Origin: Flavobacteriaceae bacterium
GTDB lineage: Bacteria; Bacteroidota; Bacteroidia; Flavobacteriales; Flavobacteriaceae
Length of the DNA: 32,762 nucleotides
Direction: 5' to 3'
NCBI GenBank assembly: GCA_002702745.1
Contig: PABM01000021.1
Span: 1-32,762 of the forward strand
Below, piece after piece: positions 23,127 through 32,309 of the stretch. Numbering within the stretch: the first letter of the stretch is position 1; the number at the start of each line of letters is the position of its first letter. The notes beneath the pieces are model-generated. The model searched no databases and was not told the origin of the DNA. It saw only the letters and a program-made list of their open reading frames with translations. Made by a program: the position numbers and the translations under genes.

Positions 23127-24818
23127 ATGAGATATTATTTATTGACAATATTTTTTCTTTGTGCTTCAATAATAAATTCACAAAATTCTGGTGATTATCC
23201 TCTTGAAATTCCAATTATTCTTTCTGGTACATTTGGTGAGCTGAGACCTAATCATTTTCACGCAGGTATTGACATAAAAACCAAAGGTACCGAAGGTTTT
23301 AAAGTTTATTCAATCGGTGATGGCTACGTAAGTAGAATCCAAATTACTCATGGCGGATATGGAAAAGCATTATATATCAAACATGAAAATGGTCAATCTT
23401 CGGTTTATGCTCACCTTCAAAAGTTTTCGCCTAAAATTGAAAAAATTGTAAAGGAAATTCAATACTCTAAAGAATCATACACCTTTAAGACTTACCTCTC
23501 AAAAGATGAAATTAAAATTTCTGAAAAAGAATTAATTGGTTTTAGCGGAAACACTGGGAGAAGTTTTGGGCCGCATTTACACTATGAACTTAGAGATGAA
23601 TTTGATCGACCAATAAATCCCATGGCATTTAAAAATTATCCGGTTAGGGACACCATCCCGCCTATTGTTTTAGGTCTTTACTATAAATTAATTCCTGAAA
23701 ACTCAATAAGTGGTTCAAATTCAAGTTTCAATGAACTAAAATTGAAAAAAATTTCAGATAATTTATTTATTTCAGACACATTAAAAACAAGTGGACCTGT
23801 TGGATTTGGTATAAATTCATTCGACAGGATGAATAATACATGGAATAAAATGGGTTTATCTAACATTAAAACTAATATTGATGGTGATGAAATTTTTGAT
23901 ATGGACTTAAATTTATTTTCGTACGATGAATGGAGGCACATAAATACTTTTATTGATTATCCTTCATACAAGAATAAAAAAATAAAAATTCAAAAACTCT
24001 ATATTGAAGAGTATAATCCACTTGATATGTATAAAAGATCGCTTGGCGATGGTGTTGTTAAAATAAATGAAAGAAATGATACTTATCTCTACATTATAAA
24101 ATTATTTGATTTTAATAAAAACCAATCTGAAATTCTAGTACCAATTCAATGGATAAAACAATATAATTTATTTGCTAGAAAATTAGATTTTGATAATATG
24201 TTCAAAGTAAATAAGGATAGTACATATAATTTTAAATTCCCTGGGACAAAAGTTTCAATCGAAAAAAACTCATTTTATACAGATAAAATAATTCAGATTT
24301 TTGAAGAAAACAACTTGTTACATATTGATAAAGACTCAATACCACTTCTAAAAGGAATAACAATTAAAATGGATGTCAGTCGTTATAATGATTCTATAAG
24401 AAATAAAACGTACATAGTTAGAATCGGTGAAAATAAAAAACCATCATTCGTTTCAAGTAAAAAAGAAGAAAATTATGTTATTGCAAAAGTTAATAACCTT
24501 GGTAATTTTGTGATTAAGGTTGATTCAATAAAACCCAATATTAGTGTAATTGATATTTCAGACAACCAATGGATCTCAAATAGAAAAAATTTAAGCATAA
24601 AAATAAGTGACAATGAATCAGGAATCAATTATTACAGAGGTACTATTAATGATAAATGGATTTTATTAGAATATAATCCTATGAAAGGAATTTTATCATA
24701 TGATTTTAATGACAATGTTAACAGTGATGATGCAAAAAACATTTTAGAAATTAAAATAGAAGATAGGGTTGGGAATGTAAAAAAATTAACAAAAACATTT
24801 TACAGAAAAATCAAATAA
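23127..24818 (+). CDS. Exported M23 family metallopeptidase
   Basis: A 563-residue secreted protein. The signal peptide MRYYLLTIFFLCASIINS precedes a LytM/peptidase M23 domain at about residues 25-165. Its zinc ligands are HFHAGID (H45 and D49) and GPHLHYEL (H152, with H150). YAHLQ near 94-98 supplies the further active-site His. All required residues are present, so it is probably an active peptidoglycan or glycine-type endopeptidase in the periplasm. The remaining about 400 residues are beta-rich and end in an Ig-like segment (LSIKISDNESGINYYRG). The ATG at 23127 is preferred over the TTG one codon upstream. The stop overlaps the ATG of the TonB-dependent receptor gene, so the two are translationally coupled. 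Confidence 0.9.
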   Translation: MRYYLLTIFFLCASIINSQNSGDYPLEIPIILSGTFGELRPNHFHAGIDIKTKGTEGFKVYSIGDGYVSRIQITHGGYGKALYIKHENGQSSVYAHLQKFSPKIEKIVKEIQYSKESYTFKTYLSKDEIKISEKELIGFSGNTGRSFGPHLHYELRDEFDRPINPMAFKNYPVRDTIPPIVLGLYYKLIPENSISGSNSSFNELKLKKISDNLFISDTLKTSGPVGFGINSFDRMNNTWNKMGLSNIKTNIDGDEIFDMDLNLFSYDEWRHINTFIDYPSYKNKKIKIQKLYIEEYNPLDMYKRSLGDGVVKINERNDTYLYIIKLFDFNKNQSEILVPIQWIKQYNLFARKLDFDNMFKVNKDSTYNFKFPGTKVSIEKNSFYTDKIIQIFEENNLLHIDKDSIPLLKGITIKMDVSRYNDSIRNKTYIVRIGENKKPSFVSSKKEENYVIAKVNNLGNFVIKVDSIKPNISVIDISDNQWISNRKNLSIKISDNESGINYYRGTINDKWILLEYNPMKGILSYDFNDNVNSDDAKNILEIKIEDRVGNVKKLTKTFYRKIK

Positions 24819-27250
24819 TGAAAAAAATTTTATCGCTTTTCATATTCCTAAGTTTTTTTACTTTTTATTCTCAGGAAGCAATTCTAACAGGTCTAATTTT
24901 GGATGATCAAAATTCACCAATCAAGGATGTTAATATTAAATTTAATGATAAAGGTTCAATTAGCGATGAAAACGGTTTCTATAAAATAGTACTAGAATCT
25001 AATAAAGAAATTGATATTGTCTTTAGTCATATTAATCACAAACAGCTAAAAATTAGTGTTGAGTTAGTAGAAAACGAAATTTTGGAATTCAATCCTATAT
25101 TAAATACCAAATTTGAACAAATTTCTGAAGTTATTTTAAAATCATTTACAAGAGCACAATTAAAATCTATTTTAAGTATTTCACCTGAAAAATTAAGAAA
25201 TATAAAAGGGGTACAACCTGGTATTGAAAATATACTAAAAACACTTCCTGGTGTAAGCATTAATAATGAAATGAGCACGCAATATTCAGTAAGAGGGGGA
25301 AATTTTGATGAAAATTTAGTTTATGTAAATGGGATTGAAATATACAGGCCATTTCTGATAAGATCAGGTCAACAAGAAGGACTTAGCTTTATAAATTCAG
25401 AAATGATTGAAGATATTAATTTTTCATCTGGTGGATTTGAGGCAATTTATGGAGATAAAATGTCTTCTGTTTTGGATATTAAGTATAAATCCCCCGACAC
25501 AAATAAGTATAATTTTAATGCAAGTTTGTTAGGAGGGAGTTTTATTTCTGAAAATATTTCAAAAAATAATAAAATTTCAAATATTTTAGGAGTAAGATAC
25601 AGAGACAATTCACTTCTTGTCAATTCCAAAGAAACTAACTCCAATTTTAAACCTTCATTCTTTGATCTTCAAAATTTTTTAAAAATTCAATTCAATTCAA
25701 AAATTAATATTTCAAGTATCACAAATTTTTCAATTAACAGATACAATTTTAAACCTTTAAACAGACAGACTAACTTTGGAACAATAGAAGATCCATTAGC
25801 ACTAATTATTTTTTACAACGGTGAAGAAAAAGATAAGTATTCTACATTTTTTAACTCTTTTTCTTTGGATTTTAAGCCAAATCAACGTGATACATACACT
25901 TTTAATACATCATTTTACAATACCAATGAGAAAGAATATTTTGATATACTAGCGCAGTATAATTTAGCCGAGGTTAATTCAAATATTGGGGATGAAGATT
26001 TAGGTGAAGTTGAATTTAGCCAAGGAGTTGGAAGTCAATTAAATCACGCAAGAAATAACCTTAATGCACAAATTTTAAATGTGGAATCAAAACTCAAACT
26101 AATTAGGAATAAAAATGAATTTAATTTTTCTCTGAAATTTACATCTGAAAAAATCAATGACAGAATTGTTGAATGGGAGGTTATAGATTCAGCGGGCTAC
26201 TTAATCGACCCACCTTTTTTAACAAATATTTCAGAACAACCTTATGAAGTAAATCAAGGACCAATAGTTCCTTTTCAAAATATTCGAGCCACTACCGAAT
26301 CTACTATCAATAGAATACAATTTTATAGTCAATGGGAAAACGAAAGCTATATTAATGATAATAAAATATACTACAACCTTGGTTTTAGAATCCATAATTG
26401 GTCACTTGATTCTAGCGAAGACTTATCCAATAATACAGTAATTAGTCCTAGACTTCAAATTGGATATATTCCAAACTGGAGTCCAAATATGATATTTAAT
26501 TTGAAATATGGTATTTATCACCAACCTCCCTTTTACAAAGAATTAAGAAGTTTTAATGGACAAATAAACCTGTCAGTTGAAGCTCAAAAATCAACTCATT
26601 ATGTTTTTTCAAATGAATATAAATTTGATTTATGGAAAAGACCATTTAAATTAAATTCTGAAATTTATTATAAAGATTTAGAAAATATTAATCCTTACAC
26701 GATTGATAATGTTAGAGTAAGGTATCAAGCTAATAATAATGCTTTTGGATATGCATATGGATTGGATTTGAGACTTAACGGTGAATTTGTTAAAGGAACT
26801 GAATCATGGTTCAGTTTTGGATATCTAAAGACCGAAGAAAATATTGACAATAGAGGATACATTTCTAGACCAACAGATCAAAGATTGAAATTTGGAATAC
26901 TCTTTCAGGATTACGTACCAAATATGCCGAACTTAAAAATGTTTATTAATCTTATTTACAACACCGGATTGCCCGGTGGATCGCCTAGCTATGCTGACCC
27001 TTATGCTTATCAAAACAGATTACCTGATTATAAGAGAGCAGATCTGGGAATTATGTATTTAATTAAAGATTCAAATATATTATTTAACATTGATGAGTTA
27101 TCTATCGGATTTGAGATTTTTAATATGTTCAACATACAAAATACTATAACAAATACATGGGTAAGAGATGTATACTCAAAGAGACAATACAGTATCCCAA
27201 ACTATCTTAGTCCAAGAATATTTAATCTAAATATGGAAATTAAATTTTAA
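24818..27250 (+). CDS. TonB-dependent receptor with carboxypeptidase-regulatory-like domain
   Basis: An 810-residue outer-membrane receptor. The signal peptide (MKKILSLFIFLSFFTFYS) is followed by a carboxypeptidase D regulatory-like domain (about 22-100, ILTGLILDDQNSPIKDVNI). The plug follows (LKTLPGVSINNEMSTQYSVR with RGGNFDENLVYVNGIEIYRP, about 145-180). A 22-strand-type barrel ends in the aromatic C-terminus MEIKF. The extra N-terminal domain is typical of Bacteroidetes receptors. No SusD partner follows, so it is not a polysaccharide-utilisation pair. The substrate is unknown. It is translationally coupled to the M23 peptidase and converges on the desulfurase gene with a 4-base stop overlap. 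Confidence 0.92.
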   Translation: MKKILSLFIFLSFFTFYSQEAILTGLILDDQNSPIKDVNIKFNDKGSISDENGFYKIVLESNKEIDIVFSHINHKQLKISVELVENEILEFNPILNTKFEQISEVILKSFTRAQLKSILSISPEKLRNIKGVQPGIENILKTLPGVSINNEMSTQYSVRGGNFDENLVYVNGIEIYRPFLIRSGQQEGLSFINSEMIEDINFSSGGFEAIYGDKMSSVLDIKYKSPDTNKYNFNASLLGGSFISENISKNNKISNILGVRYRDNSLLVNSKETNSNFKPSFFDLQNFLKIQFNSKINISSITNFSINRYNFKPLNRQTNFGTIEDPLALIIFYNGEEKDKYSTFFNSFSLDFKPNQRDTYTFNTSFYNTNEKEYFDILAQYNLAEVNSNIGDEDLGEVEFSQGVGSQLNHARNNLNAQILNVESKLKLIRNKNEFNFSLKFTSEKINDRIVEWEVIDSAGYLIDPPFLTNISEQPYEVNQGPIVPFQNIRATTESTINRIQFYSQWENESYINDNKIYYNLGFRIHNWSLDSSEDLSNNTVISPRLQIGYIPNWSPNMIFNLKYGIYHQPPFYKELRSFNGQINLSVEAQKSTHYVFSNEYKFDLWKRPFKLNSEIYYKDLENINPYTIDNVRVRYQANNNAFGYAYGLDLRLNGEFVKGTESWFSFGYLKTEENIDNRGYISRPTDQRLKFGILFQDYVPNMPNLKMFINLIYNTGLPGGSPSYADPYAYQNRLPDYKRADLGIMYLIKDSNILFNIDELSIGFEIFNMFNIQNTITNTWVRDVYSKRQYSIPNYLSPRIFNLNMEIKF

Positions 27251-28392
27251 TTAACCAGACTATCAATCAGATTAATTACATAATCAACTTCCTCCTTGGT
27301 ATTGAAAATACTGAATGAAAATCTTAATGAAACTTTTTGATTTTCTTCATTGTTTTGAATTTCTCTAAGAACGTGAGAACCAGAGTCACTTCCACTCTGA
27401 CAAGCACTCCCTTTTGAACATGCAATACCCTTAATATCTAACTTAAACATAAATAATCCTCCTGTTTCACGTTTAATCGGAAGCAAGACGTTAACAAGTG
27501 TATAGGTTGACTTATTTACATCTTCACATAATCCATTAAATTTAACACCATTAATTTTCTTTTTTATTTCTGAAATAAAATATTTTTTGAGTTCGCTAAT
27601 ATGTTTCTTTTCAGATTTTAAATTCTTAGTAGATATTTTTAAAGCTTCAGACATCCCAATGATATTGTGAACTGATTCAGTACCAGCTCTTAGACCTTTT
27701 TCCTGCATTCCCCCTGTTATATAAGGTCCTAGATTGGTATTTTTCCTAACGAACGCAAAGCCAATCCCTTTTGGCCCATGAAACTTATGTGCACTGGCAA
27801 CAAAAAAATCAACTTTTATTTTTTCAAAATCTAAATCATAATGTCCAACTGATTGTACTGTGTCACTGTGAAATAAAGAATTATATTTTTTACAAATTTT
27901 TGAAACCGCATCAATATCTGTGATGTTTCCAATTTCATTATTAATATGCATTAAAGAAACAAGACATTTTTGATTAGAATTTTTTAAAATATTTTCCAAG
28001 TCTTCTAAATCTACGTTTCCTGATTTTGAAAGTTTAACAAATGATACTTCAATTTTATTAGTATTTAACAAATCGTCAATTGTATGGGTAACAGCATGAT
28101 GTTCAATTTTTGTGGAAATAATATGTCTAACATCTAAATTATTTACACAATTTCTGATAATCATGTTATCACCTTCTGTCCCTCCAGAAGTAAAAATAAT
28201 TTCTGATGATTTTACATTTAAAATATCAGAAATTTCCTTTCTTGATAATTCAACAAGAGATTTAGAAGACCTACCATAACTATGTGTAGATGATGGATTT
28301 CCATATTCATTTTTTATAACATTTGACATAGCATCAACAACTTCATCTCTAACCTTAGTTGTGGCAGCATTATCAAGATAAATTGTAGACAT
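27247..28392 (-). CDS. Cysteine desulfurase (NifS/IscS-type)
   Basis: A 381-residue PLP-dependent class V aminotransferase-fold enzyme that moves sulfur from cysteine to acceptor proteins. Key parts are IYLDNAATTKVRDEVVDAM and EYGNPSSTHSYGR at the N-terminus, FTSGGTEGDNMII (cofactor phosphate region), SAHKFHGPKGIGF with the PLP Lys near 203, and CSKGSACQSGSDSGSHVL with the catalytic Cys near 330. It lies 34 bases after rocD on the same strand. No iscU, iscA, suf or mnmA gene is adjacent, so whether it serves Fe-S clusters or tRNA thiolation is open. The convergent stop overlaps the TonB receptor gene by 4 bases. Confidence 0.93.
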   Translation of the reverse strand: MSTIYLDNAATTKVRDEVVDAMSNVIKNEYGNPSSTHSYGRSSKSLVELSRKEISDILNVKSSEIIFTSGGTEGDNMIIRNCVNNLDVRHIISTKIEHHAVTHTIDDLLNTNKIEVSFVKLSKSGNVDLEDLENILKNSNQKCLVSLMHINNEIGNITDIDAVSKICKKYNSLFHSDTVQSVGHYDLDFEKIKVDFFVASAHKFHGPKGIGFAFVRKNTNLGPYITGGMQEKGLRAGTESVHNIIGMSEALKISTKNLKSEKKHISELKKYFISEIKKKINGVKFNGLCEDVNKSTYTLVNVLLPIKRETGGLFMFKLDIKGIACSKGSACQSGSDSGSHVLREIQNNEENQKVSLRFSFSIFNTKEEVDYVINLIDSLVN

Positions 28393-28426
28393 ATAAAGTG
28401 GTTAGTAGTACTAATTTATTAAAATA

Positions 28427-29650
28427 TTATTCAAAATCTTTCAGAGATGAGGTAATTATTTCAATACAATTATTTAGTTGATCTTCATTAATTATCAGAG
28501 GTGGTGCAAATCTTATAATATTTCCATGTGTTGGCTTTGCCAACAAACCTTTTTCCGCCATTTTTAAGCATATATTCCATGCTATATCACTATTCTCATC
28601 ATCTTTTATTACAATCGCATTTAACAATCCCTTTCCTCTTGTTTTTTCAACGATATTACTTTTATTAATATATTTTTGAATTTTATCCCGAAATATAACA
28701 CCCATATTGTGTGCATTTTCAGCTAATTTTTCATCTCTAATTACTTTCAACGCAGCCATCGCCACTTCGCATGCTACAGGATTACCACCAAAAGTGGAGC
28801 CATGCTCTCCAGGTTTAATTGTAAGCATTACCTCATCTGAAGCTAAAATTGCTGAAACAGGAAAGACTCCTCCAGAAAGTGCTTTTCCTAAAATTAAAAT
28901 ATCAGGCTTAAAACCATGATGTTCACAACAAATCATTTTCCCAGTTCTTCCTATACCTGTTTGAACTTCATCAGCTATAAATAAAACATTAGAGTCTTTG
29001 CACATTTCATATGCATTCTTCAAGTAGTTTTCGTCAGGGACTACTACTCCAGCCTCACCTTGAATTGGCTCTACCATAAAAGCAGCAACATTTGGATCTT
29101 TTAATGCCTCACTTAGTGAGTCTAGATTGTTGTAAGGAATTATTTCATATCCAGGCATAAATGGCCCAAAGCCATTTGTGCTACTTAAATCTGTAGAAGA
29201 TGAAATAGCACCAAGGGTTCTTCCCCAAAAGTTTCCTTCAACAAATATTATTTTTGCAGAATCTTTGGGTATTTTTTTTACTTCATATCCCCATTTTCTA
29301 GCTAACTTGATTGCAGTTTCACCTCCTTCAACACCCGTATTCATAGGTAAAACCTTGTCATAATCAAAAAAATCAGTAATAAATTTTTCATACTGACCTA
29401 GGATGTTGTTATGAAAAGCTCTTGATGTTAAAGTAAGTTTTTTTGACTGATCAATTAATGCAGATATTATTTTTGGATGACAATGACCTTGATTTACAGC
29501 ACTGTATGCTGATAAGAAATCAAAATATTTTTTTCCTTCTACATCCCAAAGATACACACCCTCACCTTTTTCTAAAACTACTGGTAATGGGTGATAGTTA
29601 TGAGCTCCATATTTGTATTCTAGATTAATTAGATCTTTTGAATTTAACAT
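28427..29650 (-). CDS. rocD: Ornithine--oxo-acid aminotransferase
   Basis: A 407-residue class III PLP aminotransferase. The ornithine aminotransferase signatures are [20 protein letters not shown] (14-33) and [20 protein letters not shown] (42-61). Also present are [36 protein letters not shown] (cofactor Asp) and [15 protein letters not shown] with the PLP Lys near 252. It transfers the delta-amino group of ornithine to 2-oxoglutarate, giving glutamate semialdehyde for proline/glutamate from arginine. The length is typical. It is transcribed from a short divergent region shared with rlmD, with TAAATTTG at 29682-29689, and the desulfurase gene follows. Confidence 0.95.
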   Translation of the reverse strand: MLNSKDLINLEYKYGAHNYHPLPVVLEKGEGVYLWDVEGKKYFDFLSAYSAVNQGHCHPKIISALIDQSKKLTLTSRAFHNNILGQYEKFITDFFDYDKVLPMNTGVEGGETAIKLARKWGYEVKKIPKDSAKIIFVEGNFWGRTLGAISSSTDLSSTNGFGPFMPGYEIIPYNNLDSLSEALKDPNVAAFMVEPIQGEAGVVVPDENYLKNAYEMCKDSNVLFIADEVQTGIGRTGKMICCEHHGFKPDILILGKALSGGVFPVSAILASDEVMLTIKPGEHGSTFGGNPVACEVAMAALKVIRDEKLAENAHNMGVIFRDKIQKYINKSNIVEKTRGKGLLNAIVIKDDENSDIAWNICLKMAEKGLLAKPTHGNIIRFAPPLIINEDQLNNCIEIITSSLKDFE

Positions 29651-29674
29651 TGTAATAATTTTTAACTAGTTGTA

Positions 29675-29703
29675 TTTTGTCCAAATTTAATGAATTATAT
29701 TTA
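29675..29703 (+). promoter_or_regulatory. Possible rlmD promoter
   Basis: TTTTG (29675-29679), then 16 bases, then TATATTTA (29696-29703, one mismatch to TAnnTTTG), ending 17 nt before the rlmD TTG. The element overlaps the rocD promoter on the other strand. Confidence 0.35.
29682..29689 (-). promoter_or_regulatory. -7 box of rocD
   Basis: TAAATTTG on the minus strand matches TAnnTTTG exactly, 31 nt before the rocD ATG, within the 70-base divergent spacer with rlmD. Confidence 0.4.
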
Positions 29704-29720
29704 GTAAAATTTAATTTGAA

Positions 29721-31124
29721 TTGAGTAGGAAAAGAAGAAATATAGTTTTGGAAAAGATTGAACTTACAGATGCTGGTTCATTGGGTAAATCTATTTCCAA
29801 AAAAGAAGGGGAAAGAATAATTTTTACAAAAAATGGTGTGCCTGGCGATATTGTAGACATTAGAGTTAGAAAGAAAAGAAAATCATATTTAGAAGGTGAT
29901 ATAATTAAATATCATAAATATTCATCAAAAAGAATAACTCCAAAATGCTCACATTTTGAAATTTGTGGAGGATGCAGCTGGCAAAACATGAATTATGAAG
30001 ATCAACTAAAGTATAAGGATATAGAAGTGACCGAAAACCTGAATAGAATTGGTAAATCTGAAGGATATATAAAACTACCAATAATTAAATCTGAAAAAAC
30101 TTATTATTATAGAAATAAGATGGAGTTCTCTTTTAGCAACTCCAGATGGATTACAGAAAAAGAGATTTACGAAGGAAATAGTATTACAAATAAAAATGCA
30201 TTAGGTTTTCATAAATCTGGAATGTGGAGTAAAGTTGTAGATATTGAAAAATGCTATCTGCAGGCCAATATTTCTAATAAAATTAGAAATTTTATTAGGA
30301 AAAAAGCAGAAGAGTTAAAACTGGATTTTTTTGATTTAATTAAACAAAAAGGTGATATCAGAAATTTAATGATCAGGTCAACTACGACAAAAGAAATTAT
30401 GATATTAATTCAGTTTTATAAATTTTCTGAAAAATCCAAAAAACTTTTACAATATATACAATCTGAATTCAAGGAGATTCAGTCAATTCTTTACGTTATT
30501 AATAAGAAAGCAAATCATACAATTTATGATTTAGAAATAAAATGTTTTAGCGGAGTCAATTATATAAACGAAAAAATAAATGATCTGTCTTTTAAAATTT
30601 CAGCAAAATCATTTTTTCAAACGAATTCTTTTCAAACCGGCAAACTTTATAATATTGTGAAAAAATTTGCTGATTTAAAAGGAAATGAAACAGTATATGA
30701 TCTTTACTGTGGCATTGGAACAATTTCATTATTCTTAGCAAACGATGCAAAAAAAATTATTGGAATTGAAACTATAGAAGATGCTATAATTTCTGCAAAA
30801 TCAAACGCCAAGCTAAACAATATTTCAAATTGTGAATTTATTAAAGGTGATGTTAAGGATGTTATAAACAAACCAATAAAAAACCATAAAAACCCTGATA
30901 TTATTATTGTTGATCCTCCAAGAAATGGACTTGATAAATCTGTTATTCATTCCTTAGTTAGATTATCACCAGATAAGATTATTTATGTGAGTTGTAATAG
31001 TTCTACTCAGGCTAGAGATATTATAGATTTGAAAGAATTTTATAAGTTAAAAACTTCACAAGCGATAGATATGTTTCCACAAACATATCATGTGGAAAAT
31101 GTTGTACTTTTAGAAAAAATATAA
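29721..31124 (+). CDS. rlmD: 23S rRNA (uracil1939-C5)-methyltransferase RlmD
   Basis: A 467-residue RumA/TrmA family methyltransferase. An N-terminal TRAM-like domain (about 8-62, VPGDIVDIRVRKKRKSYLEG) is followed by the Fe-S cysteines CSHFEICGGC (with a further Cys in DIEKCYLQ). The SAM motif is YDLYCGIGTISLFLA, then DPPRNGLD and the catalytic YVSCNSS. The enzyme methylates U1939 or a related uracil in 23S rRNA; members vary (RlmC/RlmD/TrmA-like), so the target is inferred. Translation starts at a TTG (29721): an in-frame TAA lies just upstream at 29712, no ATG is near, and the N-terminus MSRKRRN fits the family. The next gene begins directly after the stop. Confidence 0.9.
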   Translation: MSRKRRNIVLEKIELTDAGSLGKSISKKEGERIIFTKNGVPGDIVDIRVRKKRKSYLEGDIIKYHKYSSKRITPKCSHFEICGGCSWQNMNYEDQLKYKDIEVTENLNRIGKSEGYIKLPIIKSEKTYYYRNKMEFSFSNSRWITEKEIYEGNSITNKNALGFHKSGMWSKVVDIEKCYLQANISNKIRNFIRKKAEELKLDFFDLIKQKGDIRNLMIRSTTTKEIMILIQFYKFSEKSKKLLQYIQSEFKEIQSILYVINKKANHTIYDLEIKCFSGVNYINEKINDLSFKISAKSFFQTNSFQTGKLYNIVKKFADLKGNETVYDLYCGIGTISLFLANDAKKIIGIETIEDAIISAKSNAKLNNISNCEFIKGDVKDVINKPIKNHKNPDIIIVDPPRNGLDKSVIHSLVRLSPDKIIYVSCNSSTQARDIIDLKEFYKLKTSQAIDMFPQTYHVENVVLLEKI

Positions 31125-31646
31125 ATGAAAAAGTTTTTTATAATATTGATTACAACTGTTACAGATTATAATTGTGAAAGTGATGATATATGCCCTGAAT
31201 CAACTTTGACAACACCTAAAATGATTATTACCTTTTATGACGTTAATAATCCTGAGGAAAGAAAAAATGTGGAAAGCCTAGGGGTCTATATTGTTAAAAA
31301 TAGTGAATTAACTCTGATAAATGAGATTAACGGTATAAATACCGATTCTATTGCAATTCCACTAAGAGATGATGAATCTGTTTCAAATTTTAAATTTTGT
31401 AAAGATTTTTCGGAAGATATAACCGTAATTCCAGCTGGTTTACCGAATCATTTATATGTTGACTATGAAATATATGAAAGATTCGTCTCTAGAGCATGTG
31501 GCTTTATTAATAATTACAATTTATCACTAACTCTACCCTATGACCCCATAAACACTCCTAGTCCAACAAACTGGATTTCTGATGTAATTATTCTAAATGA
31601 TTCTGTAAATAATGAAAATCAATCTCATGTTAAAATACTTCATTAG
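31125..31646 (+). CDS. DUF6452 family protein (lipoprotein-like, degenerate lipobox)
   Basis: A 173-residue small envelope protein that I recognise as DUF6452 from KMIITFYDVNNPEERKNVES and its place after rlmD. It has an N-terminal hydrophobic stretch (KKFFIILITTVT) followed by Cys-17 and an acidic patch (CESDD), as in Bacteroidetes surface lipoproteins. However, the three residues before Cys are D-Y-N, which do not fit a lipobox, so lipidation is doubtful here. Homologues I recall have a clean SSC or similar at this point. Two more Cys, at about 22 and 94, may form a disulfide. The ATG follows the rlmD stop with no gap, and the 3' end overlaps DUF6048. Function unknown. Confidence 0.75.
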   Translation: MKKFFIILITTVTDYNCESDDICPESTLTTPKMIITFYDVNNPEERKNVESLGVYIVKNSELTLINEINGINTDSIAIPLRDDESVSNFKFCKDFSEDITVIPAGLPNHLYVDYEIYERFVSRACGFINNYNLSLTLPYDPINTPSPTNWISDVIILNDSVNNENQSHVKILH

Positions 31647-32307
31647 CATAATTACTTTTTTATTTATAAATATTACCCTTGGTAATGTTAAAATAGCAGA
31701 TGATACAATCGAAAAATTTGGTGTCAGAGCAGGATTAGATTTAAATAAGATAATAAGGTCTGCTACTGATGAAGATTATGCAGGATTTTCTTTAAGTGGA
31801 GATATCAGACTAATGGAGTCATTTTACATATTTTCTGAGATTGGAAATGAGGTAAAAGAAATAAATAGTAATTACATAAATTCCTCGGTTAAAGGTACAT
31901 ATGTAAAGTTTGGTGTAAATTTTAAATTAAACAATGATATTAGAACGCAAAATATTGTCTACTCTGGTTTAAGTGTTGGTTACAGCAATTTTGATCAAAA
32001 TATAAACAGCTACACTATTTATAATACACACAGTAATTACTGGGGACAATCAACAATTAATAATCCAATAAATTTATCAAACCTAAATACCTTATGGATT
32101 GAGTTTATATTTGGGATGAAAACCGAAATATTAAATAATCTTTTTCTAGGTTTTGAGCTTCAATTAAAGAATATCATAAAACAAAAAAACATTCAAAACA
32201 TAACCAATTTTTACATTCCAGGATTTAACAGAACATATGATAGCTCAGGTTTAGGAGCTGGATTTAGCTACACGGTTTCTTACCTAATACCAGTTATAAA
32301 AAAATAA
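31627..32307 (+). CDS. DUF6048 family outer-membrane-like protein
   Basis: A 226-residue protein when started at the ATG of 31627, which gives the signal peptide MLKYFISIITFLFINITLG. An ATG at 31612 adds five residues and puts Lys-Asn before the hydrophobic core. The mature part (EKFGVRAGLDLNKIIRSATD, FSLSGDIRLMESFYIFSEIG) and the alternating beta-strands ending in YLIPVIKK look like a small 8-10-strand outer-membrane barrel of the DUF6048 family, which I recall as a neighbour of DUF6452 and rlmD. The gene overlaps DUF6452 by 20 bases, so the two are co-translated. Function unknown; joint work with DUF6452 in the envelope is inference. Confidence 0.78.
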   Translation: MLKYFISIITFLFINITLGNVKIADDTIEKFGVRAGLDLNKIIRSATDEDYAGFSLSGDIRLMESFYIFSEIGNEVKEINSNYINSSVKGTYVKFGVNFKLNNDIRTQNIVYSGLSVGYSNFDQNINSYTIYNTHSNYWGQSTINNPINLSNLNTLWIEFIFGMKTEILNNLFLGFELQLKNIIKQKNIQNITNFYIPGFNRTYDSSGLGAGFSYTVSYLIPVIKK

Positions 32308-32309
32308 AA

